A DNA stretch of 64,000 nucleotides, taken from positions 2,480,001 through 2,544,000 of the forward strand of contig NC_089569.1 in assembly GCF_040115645.1 (NCBI RefSeq). The letters run 5' to 3'. The DNA comes from Euwallacea fornicatus. Its lineage: Eukaryota; Arthropoda; Insecta; Coleoptera; Curculionidae. Below are positions 12,190 to 24,378 of the stretch, one piece after another. Both the position numbers and the translations under genes were made by a program. Each line of letters begins with the position of its first letter. Position 1 is the first letter of the stretch. The notes under the pieces were generated by a model. That model was not told where the DNA came from and ran no database searches. It saw only the letters and a program-made list of their open reading frames with translations.

Positions 12190-13405
12190 CTGAAAAACAA
12201 GAATTATTGTGAGAATACTAATTGTTTATTTAATTGGATTAAGTTTTTAAAGTCATCTAGATGATTAGAAACACGAAAATAGATAGGAGCTTTTGAGAGA
12301 CGAAAGAGATATTGCGCAATGCGTCTCTATGAACCCCGTTTTTCCAGTTTTTGCCAACACGTTTTGATCAGTTTTTACACCGTTTCATACTAAACATCTG
12401 CATTCTGCCGGGGAATAACCCACAAACCGTGACATGAACGATGCTCCACTCGAAATACCGGCATTCGCCCTAAAAAACCCTGGATATATGACTGGAACAT
12501 GTTTGCTAAAACCATTACTGCAGAAACACCAAACGTGGGCATATCACATTGTTCACACTCTAATCCGACTAATACCGAAAAATCCCTCATTCAGTTAAAC
12601 AGAGAGCTTAATTGAAAGCTAAATTGTCACACTTTGTTCGAAAATACGTAAATGGAACTGGAACGTCTAAAACGAAATTCCTCCTCGTATAAAATATTAT
12701 TTGTTCGTCACAGTCACATTGATATTCAGTGGCCGTAATGGAAAACAGTTTCAATTTCGCCAAGAGGAGATGTTGCTCTAAATGACAGCAAAAAAGGAAT
12801 AATTTTTTACCCAAAGACGTATATATCATCCCTTTTTATTTGTGACCTTTAAAATTCACCACAGCAGTGTTTTCTTTAGTTTCGCAACCATACGAATTCC
12901 CATTCGAGCAAAGTCACTCACCGTGTTTATTACAGTGGTCTCGATTATCACGATTAATTCTCTTACGGTATATGTAGCTCTAATGAACAAAAAATACCAT
13001 ATAAAGGGCGTTCAATTAACCATTGCGACAGCCATTGCCGGTCAGATAGTTTGTTAATCACGTCTTTGTTCCTCGATAAAAAAATTGATTGGACATTGTA
13101 CAATGGATTGCAAATTATTGGCATGAGTGTACCTAAAATGTGAATAATAGGCGCATTCGTATCCCACGCAGAAATCTTTGGTTGTTTTTAATGAAAATCT
13201 ATTAAGGAATTGTTCCTTTGGTTGATACTATCGCAGCACAAAATAATGCGCAGGGTGTTTTCTGGACTCGATCGTCGAGTTTCTAAAAGCTAAAGAGAGT
13301 CACATCAAAAGCTCCGATCAGAAAGCTTTCGAAGACGCGCTTCTATTCATCCTCCAGGTATTCTTACAATATTTATATTTTTATTACTGCCTGTGATTTT
13401 AAATG
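12190..13405. other. Probable first intron of nephrin-like gene, nothing recognised
   Basis: AT-rich DNA upstream of the signal-peptide exon. Open frames of 60-75 codons occur on both strands but show no family signature. A GCAGGGTGTTTTCTGG motif at about 13250 resembles a TIR end, but I found no partner. Confidence 0.4.
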
Positions 13406-14595
13406 ACAGGGTGTTTCAGAACTATGCGATTCAATTTCTGCGGATTGTTCGGTGCAACAATAGAACACATCTGAGCATAAGAATACGCGTTCGCAAATGT
13501 CTCGCTAAGACGCTACGGCCTTATGATGCTTTAAGACATTTATGTGTTAAAATGCGTTTTATCGAGTTTTAGTAGTAGAAAAGCAAGAACGATCCATTTT
13601 GTGGAAGAAGTTCTCAACCGAGTTGTAGATAAACCTTCGACTAGCACTAGTCGAGTTGCGCGTTGGGCATCGATACGAGTATGAGTGCAACTCACGTTTC
13701 CGCTTGGCAGGTATTATATGCGTTGTAACTTTATCCATACCATTTAGGAAATGTCCAAGGTTTTCCTTCAGTCGATGATCAGCCAAGAGTTCAGTTTTGG
13801 CTGCTTCATTATTTTTTACGTTTTATTTTATAGACGAATGAAATTAGTTCCAAACGAGATGGCATACTCAACAGCAGGAAAAAGTCCGCACACGACATTT
13901 ATCGGAAGTCATCAGCAACATTGGTTTGTTAACATGTGAGTCGGTATTGTTGATGACCGTTTGGTTGGACCATAGCGGCTGTCCAATCGTTTAACGGGAC
14001 CTATTAACAGGCGTTTTCTACAAGAAGTCCTGCCGGAACTTGTTGGAAACGTCTCATTAAACGTTCGACGGCAAATGTAACTGCAACATAATCGTGCACC
14101 TGCATATATTTCTCTTCAGACCCGTCAATATTTGGATCGGCAGGGATGGTCTAGTACCGCGGCCCCCCTATCTGGCACCTTTAGATTTTTTTCTGTGGGG
14201 GCATGTAACGTATCTGTTTCATGAAATGCCAGTGGAAACAAAGCAGGACCCGATTGCACGAATCACTCCGACATTTGGAGTCGTTTAAAACGATTATCAA
14301 ATTTCCAGCCAAGTCCGCAGAAACCACGTAGGTAGATTAAAAAGGTGTGGTGAATTTGAAGATGACATTTTGAATAATTACTGCAGTGTTACTTCGTACA
14401 AACAAATTAAAATAAAAACAACTAAAATTCGATAAAACACATTTTGGCACATAAACGTCTTAAAGCGTCATAAGGCCGTAGCGCCTTAGGGAGGCACTTG
14501 CAGGCACGGGTTCTTTCTTATATTCAGATGTCTTCTATTGTTGCATTGAACAATCCCCAGAAGTTTGGTCCCATAATTCCGGAAACACCCCGTGT
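13406..14595 (+). mobile_element. Tc1/mariner-like transposon, degenerate
   Basis: The left end (ACAGGGTGTTTCAGAACT at 13406) and the right end (inverted, ending CACCCCGTGTA at about 14595) match inward for roughly 170 bp. Shared blocks include a CTACGGCCTTATGATGCTTTAAGAC-like stretch (about 13511) and its inverted copy at about 14455. The plus strand between the TIRs carries a broken transposase. Multiple stops and frameshifts make it inactive. Confidence 0.85.
13610..14380 (+). pseudogene. Tc1/mariner transposase, broken
   Basis: The plus-strand frames preserve the order of motifs in an insect Tc1/mariner transposase. KPSTSTSRVARW is the linker after the helix-turn-helix. It is followed by a short block resembling the pre-catalytic region and by VGIVDDRLVGP. 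RFLQEVLPELVGNVSLNVRRQM comes next, in two parts. HNRAPAYISLQTRQYLDR sits where DGAPAHFSLQVRQYLD is expected. WIGRDGLVPRPPYLAPLDFF precedes WGHV. In-frame stops interrupt it at several points, for example after FVNM and inside the QM-stop-LQHN stretch. The second catalytic Asp is replaced (HNRAPAY instead of DGAPAH), while the third (PLDFF) remains. C-terminal text like LKRCGEFEDD lies near 14340-14370. It is a dead gene. Confidence 0.85.
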
Positions 14596-17500
14596 ATGAA
14601 CAAGTGGAGTTTTCACGTCTCAGGCAAAGTGAAACAAATTTTGAACAATTTTAAAGATTTAAAACGATAGCTCTAGGAGCGTCTTAAGAATCTATTTTTG
14701 CTGACCGTTAGGCGTGTAATATTCAATCATATACAGGATGTTCGGTATAAAAAAATTGGTTTAAAAGAAGTCATGTTAAAAACTGCCATTAACAAGCATT
14801 GAGAGCGGGTACAGGGACTGCTACAAGTAAATTGAACCTAATCCGTAGAAAATTGAAACAATGATATGATATCTACGGCGATCTTTACGAAAAAGCAGTC
14901 TTCAAGTTTGAACCCAGGAAAAAATGGCCTCATGGCGAGTTTAATTTCTTAAAAACCGACACAGGGAGCCATGGCAAATCTAATAAGAGTCAATTTCAAG
15001 CTTTCTCCATGAAGGAAACAAAATAATTTTTAATCCGCACTTTCTTCCAGCCCGAAATTTCTCATGCATGATTTGGGGTTAATTTCGGATGCCTAACCAT
15101 TGTTTCATATGTGTGCTCCTACACATATTACCCCGAAATTGTATGCATGTATGGAAGAGACGTGTCACCCGAATGTAAAGAGAATTTATACACTGTTATC
15201 ATTATCTCCTCGTTTCGAAAAAACGGGCAAAGGGTAATTTTTCTTTTGCTAAATGTAGCGAAAAAAGTCTATAACCTTTCGGAGATAAAACGTAACAAAT
15301 TAACGCTATTTTATGCTGGGAGAATGGTGAAAAAGTGGGAATCCAAAGCCATAGAACAATCTTTTCTGCGAAAATATAGAGCATTAGAGTAAATAGCGGC
15401 GATATTTCTTCCAAGGATAAACACCGAGGAAATGGACGTGCACCAGGATTGGCCAGACGATTTATACTTAATAACGTAGATACATGACCAAACTAGGCCA
15501 CAAATTGCGTTTTAAAAATTTAGAGGATGAAATAGTAGAAACGTAATTACGGGGCTACTTTACCGAGTTTTCTAGAGGTTGGAAATAACGATGTTCCGTG
15601 CAAAACAGCCGCTATCTGGGGTGAATTAATTTCCCACTCTTGGTATAATAAATTGTTAAGTACTATCCACAGTTCAGTAGTCGCAAGAGAATAAAGACCG
15701 AGAAATAAGAGCGTGAAAATATGAGTTTTTATCAACATTACGAATTGCAGCAGACTTTAATGCAATAAGCATTTCGCGCCATAAAGCAATTATTCTGAAT
15801 AATTAGGGCGAGTTCGTATTATCCTCTTTTTGGTCAGATAGTTAATGCAACACAATAATTTAAGCGATCCTATACCAGCTATACATAATTTCCTAATCGA
15901 GAGATTATATGCCAAAATGCGACCATCAGACGCAATCTAATGCTTTTTGGACTCGGCCCAACTCAGTTAATAGATCAAATTCGTTGATAACATAAACATA
16001 TATTTTGCTAATAAAGGCAACGATCTGGAGATATACCTAAACCTTTGTGTCGCCCATTCTGGGGGAAACTAATTGCGCAATGGGTAAGTTAATTACCAAG
16101 TTCTCGATATCCCACGGCCATTGGTTATCTAGAGCAAATTCGCACGACCTAAAGAAGGAAATTTTAATATACCTGAAAGTAAAATTAAATTAGCATTGCA
16201 GTAAATTTCAGATACTAAATGGTCGGGCGTGTAATCTATTGATTATCCTACATCCAGCAAGGGGTATACTGCAGCAGCCACTAACTAAGGTCTCATAAAT
16301 TTTACATGAAGTAAACACAAACAGACTCGTTAGCTCAATGCTATAGATATAAAGTGAATCCCCGGGGAAGCAAAAAAGAAACCTGCAAACTGCACTAGAT
16401 TACTTCACAGACTTCCGTAAGAGGCAGTTTATGTACCTTCATTGAGTTCTGAATTAGTAAAATTTGTGTTTTTCGCTTCAGCCCCAGGCTTGGGTGCTAT
16501 ATCGACCCTGGACATTTTATTTAAAGGCCAGAAGTCACGCGAAATTCCTTAGCCGACAGTTCGGGCAAGACGACGTTTCTTCCAACAACGAGGAGCGTCA
16601 GCTCCCATGATGCCATATTTGTTCTCAACTCATTTCAGACTGAAAATTTCAAATTTTCCAACTCACTGTGGCTCTTTACAGTGTTCTCGAAAGTCGACCT
16701 TGAAAATCTGAAAGGTTTTTTTCGACTTTTTGCCATTCTTGGCAGTGGTGTATCTTGGATTGGATTTATGTCTCAACATACCGTGGGAATATGACTCGCC
16801 TGCGCCAACAGGAGAAAAATAATTTTATTCGACTGGTTGTGGTAAATGAAGAAATTTGTAATATTTTGAAGTGTCGCTTTGAAAAATAGTGAAAATTGTA
16901 AATAACGACCATAAATATTAAGTGCTCTCCGCTCATGTTTATACAATATCCAGCAGTAACTGTTTGCCAGACGTATTACCATATTATTATAAAATAAAGG
17001 CTTATCTACGCTCCCATTTAAGAGGCACACATCAAATATGTATATCTCTCTTGAAGATTTATACACGCCTGTATAAATTATGGGACTCGATCATTACACA
17101 GGCCCTGTATTTATGCTAGATGGGAGGCAACTTGTGCTTGAAATGAATTTATGGCATGCCGGGCTATTGCCCTGACGCAAGAATCTGGGAGCCTCCTGCA
17201 TTTTGAGTGGGGCAATTCCTCAAACTCATTAAAACCCATCGAGAGCTGATTTAATTAATCCTCGAATGGCAGTTAATGAAGCCCAAATCAAAAGTTCCAT
17301 TTCTGACTCAACTGAAATAGTCGAATTCAATTTTTAGGCTCCATTGTAATTACTGATAATTGCTTGTTGGTCGTAAATTAAATGTTTGAAAACCGGTAAC
17401 CTGCAAATAAGGTTAATTAATACGGATGACCGGTTTATAATCAGTAGTGTGGTGACTGTAAATTCGCCGATTTTCAAGCGATTTTTTTTTTATGAGTAAT

Positions 17501-18196
17501 GGCCCCAAATGACGCGTCATTATGCGAATTTGCACGAATTGGGTCATAAAGAGAGAATTGCCCATTGCACTTATTACCGTTAGTCTATAGCGATTAAAAG
17601 TGGTACTACCAGGAAATGCAAGAGGATAATTTTATAATCGGCCATCGACAACCCACGGGTTTCGCGAACACATTAATTATCGCGTTTAGCATTGTAATCG
17701 ATCTAGTATTACTTGATTAATAACGGGGTGTACAGGCTGATAATTAACTGGTTGAAAATTATTGGTTCATGATCGGTTTTTGGAGATGTTCAATAAATCC
17801 ACATAAATTTGTAGAATTTTGGGCGCTTCCATTGACGAAACATATACGTATTTAACGCGCCATTATAAGACGAAACAAAACATTTATAAATTAACAAAAC
17901 TAGAAAATTTCTATCACAATACCATGAAAAATGCGGTTCACAATCGGTGCGGTTCCAAATTCGAATTCCATCATGACATCTCCGTGACCATAAGATAGAG
18001 CATCAGCCTAATGGAGGCTCACTTGAGTGTTTCTTACTTTGTTTAGAGACCTTTAATTTGTGATAAAATTCAAAAAGCTACTGAAAAGGGGAGGTGGCAC
18101 TTGTTTGACACAGTCTTTGTTTGCTGAGACAGGAATTAAGGATGCAAATGAATTGAACTAACATCTTGTGGAGATTGTTAAAGTTCTTTTGTAATA
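14596..18196. other. Intergenic/intronic DNA, no gene recognised
   Basis: AT-rich sequence with chance frames up to 97 codons. A TACAGGATGTTCGG motif at about 14732 looks like a solo left end of a TIR element, but no inverted partner was found. A run of eight or more T residues lies near 17487. Confidence 0.4.
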
Positions 18197-18864
18197 CAGC
18201 AGAACTCGGCTATAACGAGCCATCAAGGGACTTTGCTTGTCATTCTTTAAATGCGGAGGTTCATTATAAGCGGCCGAGGAAAAAAACTTGTTGATTGAAA
18301 ATTTCTATTTTAATCAAATACCGAATTATACAACTCTTCGTTGTAGCAAATAGGTGTATATTAAATAAGAAGGAAAAACAACAAAAACATTAAGTAAAAT
18401 CGAAATTAAGGTAGAACATAAATCAGTAATTTAACTCTGCATCTTGCGGTTTTTCAATACCTGTTCACTTACTTTGGTTTGCAAAAGATCTATGGCATTT
18501 AGACATTTTTCTTTTTCTGGGCCTCTTGAAGTGCGAGGAATTAATATTTCATCATTCTCCTCAACTTCCTACTCATCACTCGAACCATTTCCGTATCGAT
18601 CGTTGGCAGTTACTCCAACGATGTCAATATCACTGAGAAATTCATCGACATATAAATCAGTCCTGTCATATTTATTTAAAATAATTTTCTCAAAATAAAA
18701 AATGTGCTGATTTTTTGGCCCATTCGCTTAAATTTCCCGCGGTTCACTCACAGCACCATCTCCCGACCGTCCGTCATATCCGAGTAAAAAGCTTTATAGG
18801 AACTTGGATGGATTCTGTTGGTTGTTCGTTATAACCGAGTGTTCATTACAGCGTAATACTGCTG
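18197..18864 (-). mobile_element. pogo/Tigger-like non-autonomous element
   Basis: The ends are CAGCAGAACTCGGCTATAAC (18197) and an inverted copy in which GGTTATAACGAACAACC-like sequence precedes the terminal CTGCTG at 18864. TA dinucleotides flank both sides (18195-18196 and 18865-18866). The short, imperfect TIRs around a core resembling CTCGGCTATAACGA, together with the acidic C-terminal transposase relic inside, fit the pogo/Tigger branch of Tc1/mariner. At about 670 bp it is an internal-deletion derivative. Confidence 0.65.
18430..18665 (-). pseudogene. pogo/Tigger-like transposase C-terminal remnant
   Basis: The minus-strand frame reads VDEFLSDIDIVGVTANDRYG. One stop codon follows, and the frame then continues EVEENDEILIPRTSRGPEKE and CLNAIDLLQTKVSEQVL. 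An acidic stretch followed by IP and a helical A-x-x-LLQ segment resembles the region downstream of the DDE domain in Tigger/CENP-B-like transposases. No catalytic residues remain. The resemblance is by eye and the family call is moderate. Confidence 0.5.
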
Positions 18865-19054
18865 TATTTCATATTGGTCTAAACTCTAAGGACTTTTTCC
18901 GATACAAGCTGGAAGTTATCCCGAAACAACTTCATTGAGGTCTCTACAGTTATGGTCATCTTCCTGGATATTGCAAAGGCGAACTAAGTCTCCCAGTTTT
19001 CCAATTAAGTTGGGCTTTGTTTATTGTGTTGAACGGTTATATTCACTCCCTGGT

Positions 19055-19180
19055 TGTTGTTTAGCCAAAATTTGATCCTTTTCCCTTATTGTTGTGTATG
19101 GTGGTAAACCAGTCGGCGTGTTTTGCATTGAAGTCAACCATTTGGACTTGGGTGCAGTAGTGCGTCCAAGTCTTCGCAGT
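19055..19180 (-). pseudogene. Possible non-LTR retrotransposon endonuclease fragment
   Basis: The minus-strand frame contains QVQMVDFNAKHADW followed by NNKGKGSNFG. This resembles the GDFNAKHxxWG...NxKGxxL motif of the APE-type endonuclease in jockey-like non-LTR elements, whose Asp and Asn are catalytic. Only about 40 residues are recognisable and flanking frames are broken. It could be coincidence. Confidence 0.35.
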
Positions 19181-22100
19181 TCTCGTTATAGTTCCGTATA
19201 TTGTCGATCCCGTTCGGTTGTTGATTTGTTCCGAGACTTCCAGCACTTCCAGGAGGATAGTTACTGGCATTGTTATCATCTTGAATCACAGACTGGATTT
19301 CCTCACTACTGATCATTTAGTTAAATTTCCAGGAACCTGAAGTGAACCGACTGTTTTATTTTACCGAACGTGTAGTATGTAATCTAACGTAGCAGGAGCA
19401 GCTTAAAGTAGCTTAAAATGATTTCTTCCGTAACGTAAGTTATAATCTAATGTGAAGCGGCCTGAAAGTTTGATTTCGTTAAATTCGAGATAAACCGAAA
19501 TTTATTTTGGTTTATCTGGATTTCCAGACTGGGTTTATTCAATTTCCAGAAATGTGATTTTTTTGTTTAAACAATTAAATTTCCATGGATTATTAGTAGT
19601 TTAATGTAGTTTAATGAGTTTAATTTTAGTTCGGTAACGCGTAGCGACCCGAATTTGCCATTAAAATTTTTGAAAGCCCAAAATAATGGGAACAAAAGAA
19701 AATAATTTTGACCCTGCAATCCAAAATGCAGCCAATCGCGAAAAATGCTAAAAGCAGTGCTGGAATGTGTGTCGATTGAAAAAATGCTCATCCTACCGAC
19801 AATACGATTTCAGTGATTACCTTTGTAACTGGCTTTATAATAATTCACATCCAAATTCAGTCTCTGGTCCCCATCATGTAAATTAAAGAGCAGCCTTTAT
19901 TTTCTGAGGCGTATTGTGTTCCACTGCGAAGTTTTAAGGGCTCGTTTTGTCAGAGCCTAAACCAAACTCGAAGCCTTTATATGGAAATAGACGGCAGGAC
20001 TGTATTTATGAAACTAACAACGAGGATAAATCAATGGAACGGCGGCTTTAAAGGAAACCTTGCTTGACTTTATTATTGCCAGAGAAGTAATTTGACTCGT
20101 AAGTACTTGAGAACGTTTACAATGGCTGCGTTAAAGCGCTTTCCAAATATGCAAACCCTCCCGTTTCTGTGCCATTAACAAAGAGTGGAAAATTAATTCA
20201 ATTTCTTCAGCAGCTCGCCTTGTGTCGTAGCTGGGAAAACATTTAAATACTTTTAAAGTAGCTGTTCAAAACCCCTTTACATATGCAGACAATGCCTAAT
20301 TAAGGAACGCTTTAAGTAGTTCCCCGAGTAGTATAAACATTTCGCTTTTGCAATTACCTCAATTCCTAGTGCTACTGCAGGTGTGCATTGTTCTAAATTA
20401 CCTCAGTCTTTAGTTTTTCTTATTAATGTACGTTTCCTTTTAGGGTTATTGCTGAAACTGAGACCCGGCTACAGTACATTATCATCAATATTAATACGTC
20501 AATGGATGCATCGAGAGAAATGTAAACGTGTCACCGGGTCTCCAATATCTTATTTCCAGCTTCCATGTGTGGTGTGCTTTACGATCAATCAGGAAACGTC
20601 CATTTTTATGGCAAATGTGGCTTTTGCAGCAATGGATCGGCAAATTTTTCAGTAAGTGGGGTTTTAATTGAGTTTTAAGTTACTAATGCAGGTGAAAAAC
20701 AACAAAGAGTGTTTCGAGCGATTTGGAAATAGTCACTGGTCGTTCAATAATTGCAAATTTGAAATGCTCAGCCGCTAGTTTCCACAAAAAATGCTTTTTC
20801 ACAATAACTTGTGTTGGCAGTTAAAAACAAAAAGTTCTAATCTTCGTAACATGAACGATATTTTATAGATTTTTATGCGGTTTTTGGATTGGCAATGAAT
20901 ATTATTAAATGAACCGACGCTTTTACTTCGAGTTTCAGTGTTAATCAACTGCAATTTTGGATTAATAGGAAAGTGGAGTGGTTTTCAAGAATCTGCGCTC
21001 ATAATGAAACAAATTTGCTGGGCATTGTTGATAAGATTTGAGGGTCCACTTAAAAACCCCCCCTCTTAATTAGGTCTTATTGGGTCAAACTGCTAGACAG
21101 TTTAATCTCAGAATCCCTCTGATTAAATTAATTCCAATTACTCCATCATCAATAAGCGCTTCCGTCAATTATTAATAACGACAAATTTCGGCAATTTTCA
21201 TACTCCTACTAATTACGTAACAGTCCTCCGACCCAGAACGGAAGAACCAAATTATGACTGTTTGATTTACAATTTAGGATCTGCCCGAGCTAAAAATACA
21301 AAGAAGAGGTTGGGGAAGAGCCCATTTACATCTACTTCAGATTCTCACATTCACATCGAGTTCTGTGCCCCCGGTGAGGATGTAGAACCAGTTCTGGGCA
21401 CAAAAACCCATTTCCGTTGGATTTTTTAAGTGCCCCATATTACTGATCATCTCTCGGCTCGTAATGGTTAACGAATCGGCGTTATTTTCAGCCATTTAGG
21501 TGCTAAATAGGAAAATAAAATGCATTAATTTCAAAAGGAAGGTAATAGCCTCCCATTTACGCTGGAAATTCGCCCCAAAAAGTCAATATTAGCCTTAAGT
21601 GGTTAAAGTAACAATGTCCATTTTGTTTTATACAAGCAAAGGCCATTTAAAAAGGGTTGCTGACCACCCAAATAAGGGTAGTGTTTCGGGCCAAAGTTAG
21701 CTGGGAAACTTTTAGATTGATTTCGGCGCTGTTATAATGGGTGCGACCAAGGCAAATACTGCGGCCAGAAACTTTCCGGAAGTGTAAATCAACCCCCAGC
21801 ACGTATTTAGTAATGACACTTTTGAAAAACCCCGCAAATTGTTGTTAAAACTCTTCCAATCCCGATTAACAAATTTATGCGAAATTTGCATTTCAATTCT
21901 CGTTAATTAATTACCATTTCTGCTCGACGCCCCTTAAATGTTAAGCGATTTTGAAAGTCAATTCATGCGGAAATACACAATGTAGGTTGGCCAAATATTA
22001 AGATTTTGCATGAATTATCATAATATCGGTGCTGTAATACTACGTCAATGACTGCGAAATGGGCCAGGGAGCCCCACTACTTCTTAAACAGGCTTCAATA

Positions 22101-22359
22101 ACAACGGAAAGAAAGTTGATGCGATCAGTGAAAACGGACAAGTAGAAGTCACGGACATCAAAATTGTTCGTCATAGGACAATCAGAAATTCCAGGGTTCC
22201 AGGGGCTGTGAACATTTTGACCTCCACAATTTGTTGAAGGGAAATGGTGGTGTGGACAGCAAGAAATTTGAAGATGAATGTCTGGTTATTGAGTACAATG
22301 TCTTCCCAGCAATGACATATCTTGCACCTTTGGAAAATACCCTCAATTTATTGTAAAAA
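19181..22359. other. Intergenic/intronic DNA, no gene recognised
   Basis: Unique-looking AT-rich DNA with short chance frames only. No TIRs, tandem repeats or splice-bounded exons were found. Confidence 0.4.
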
Positions 22360-23240
22360 ACTATACAGATATTGATAGCGATAGATCAGATGATGAAGAT
22401 GTTGAGGGGCTGGAACTGAGACCCAGAAAACGGGCGATGTGCTCTTCAAAAAAATTTTGATCTGAATTTTAACGTGGAAAAATTTTGTGTTTTTATTGGA
22501 ATTCTTAGACTCTCCGATTATGGAAATATCCAAATACCCGCTTATATTGGACAAGTGAAGATGATGCACCACGACTGGTTCAAAATAGCTTCAGAGTGAA
22601 ACGTTCTGAAAAGGTTTTAAGGTTCAGTCACTTCAAGAGATGTTCGAAGTTAGTGGGTGAAAATCCTCTTGATAAATTGCGGCCATTTCTTGAGATACCG
22701 ATTAAAACATTTTAATGTGCATCGTGGTTCCTATTGACGAAAGTGTGGTACCACATTATGGCAAGCACGTTAGAAAGCAATATATAAACTTTAAGCCCAT
22801 ACAATTCGGCCACCAAAATTGGGCCGCTCGGTGTATGTACTAGACACTGGACATGTGTACGGATTTGCGGATACACACAGAAAACGACGTAAAACCAAAA
22901 ATAATTCGATTTAAGCAGCGATGTTGTTTTAGCTTCGCTCGACCTCTATTTTCATAATTACTTCTCCAAATTGTGTTTATTGGCCTATTTGAGGGATATT
23001 AAATTCTGCGCTCACAGCCATAATTCTAGACAAAATATTAGAGAATTACTCTGTGAAATCGAAAAAATTTCGAATTAAAGAAAGGAAAGAATATTTGCCT
23101 TTCATACTATAAGTGATAAGCGCTTGTTGGTACGGCAGAATGACAATATGGCCGCTTCAGTTGCATCTATCAAACTGATTCTATTGGTGCCGCATTTTGC
23201 AAAATCGAATGTCCAAATAAATAACATAGTATGTAAATGC
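22360..23240 (+). pseudogene. piggyBac-like transposase, broken
   Basis: The frames in order read as follows. TDIDSDRSDDEDVEGLE is an acidic N-terminus at about 22370. FCVFIGILRLSDYGNIQIPA follows. LYWTSEDDAPRLVQNSF and VLRFSHFKRCSKL lead to ENPLDKLRPFLEIPIKTF. IDESVVPHYGKHVRKQYINF leads to KPIQFGHQNW. Then come FHNYFSKLCLLAYLRDIKF and VRQNDNMAASVAS. These match the core of the DDE_Tnp_1_7 (piggyBac) family. The first catalytic Asp (IDES) is retained. The second, expected as FDNYFS, is His here. Several frameshifts and stops are present and the Cys-rich C-terminus is missing. No TTAA-flanked ends were identified. Confidence 0.85.
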
Positions 23241-23352
23241 ACCGACAATTGTATTTGAACTTATTGTATTTTTAACCCTTCGATTTCCACTTCTGAACAA
23301 GGGTGACAGTTACCCTCAACATTTTTAAAGGGAAACGTTGTCGAGTGATGGC

Positions 23353-24378
23353 TATAGAGGGTGGCCCAACAGAAAATTTGTTTCTCGATTTTCAGTATTT
23401 AAACCGAAAATGTGTAAAAACGCTCCGACTGATCGGCTTTTGATTCGAGGGGGATAATATTTTATTGTATTTTCAACCCCTGAACACGGGTGACAGTTAT
23501 CCGAAAAATGTTTAATGTGAAGGAGTGTCCATTGATACCTCATTTTAAAAATAGTTGTACCTTGTTTATAACATGCATTATGTCCGAAGGCAGGACAGCT
23601 TGTTGTAAAGTCTGGGGGAAAAAAGTTTTTAGTTAATAATTAATTTATCACAAAAAGAGCTGCACTTCAACATTAAGGTAGGAAGACTTTTAAAAGTGAG
23701 ATATCAGTGAATCGTTTTGACGGAGGTGAGTTTTACTTTGCAGATTTAAAAGGGTCCGTTTCTTCACTTGGAATTTTATTCTTAAGAAAGATGGAGAAAA
23801 GAAAAAAAAGTAAATTACTTTTCTAATCAATATGTTAAATGGTTCAACCGAGCGCCATTTCCCTCCGTGTAACAATATAAATTTTGTTCAGAACGTTGTT
23901 TTGCATTACGTAAATTTTTGGGTGTAAACTGGTCACATTCATGAATTATAGGATTAGGGGCAAAACCCACCTCCATCAAAACGGCTCAGTGATGTAGCAC
24001 ATTAAAAGGTCTTCCTACTTTCATTTTAAAGTCTGCAGTTCTTATTGTGACAAATTCATTATTGACTAAAAGTTTTCTTGTCACAGGCTTTGACAAGTTG
24101 ATATATATATATATATATATATTAACAGAGATAATACCAGTGACTTCAATCTTGTAGATTATAATCACGGTGCAACTACCTTTAAAATGAGGTATCGCTC
24201 GACACTCCTTCCCATTAAACATTTTTGGGATAACTGTCGCCCCTGTTCAGGGGTTGAAAATACAATAAAAAATTGTCCCTCTCGAATCAAAAGCCGATGA
24301 GTCCGAGCGTTTTTGCACATTTTCGATTTAAGTACTGAAAATCGAGGAAGAAAATTTCCGCTGGGCCACCCTTTATAG
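23353..24378. mobile_element. Foldback-type element, near-complete 1-kb palindrome
   Basis: The left end (TATAGAGGGTGGCCCAACAG at 23353) and the right end (inverted, ending GGCCACCCTTTATA at 24378) are inverted copies. The similarity continues inward for most of the element. One shared block is CCTGAACACGGGTGACAGTTATCC at about 23480 (inverted at about 24230). Another is GAGGTGAGTTTTACTTTGC at about 23723 (inverted near 23965). Only a central loop of about 200 bp is unpaired, apart from an AT microsatellite in the right arm. It has no coding sequence. It lies just downstream of the piggyBac relic, but any relation is unproven. Confidence 0.75.
24101..24122. repeat. (AT)n microsatellite
   Basis: Eleven AT units within the right arm of the foldback element. 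Confidence 0.95.

Noticed and set aside
13250..14745. A larger element enclosing the 13406-14595 transposon, from GCAGGGTG at 13250 to TACAGGATG at 14732
   Set aside because: The two motifs point in the same direction and their neighbouring sequences do not form an inverted repeat.
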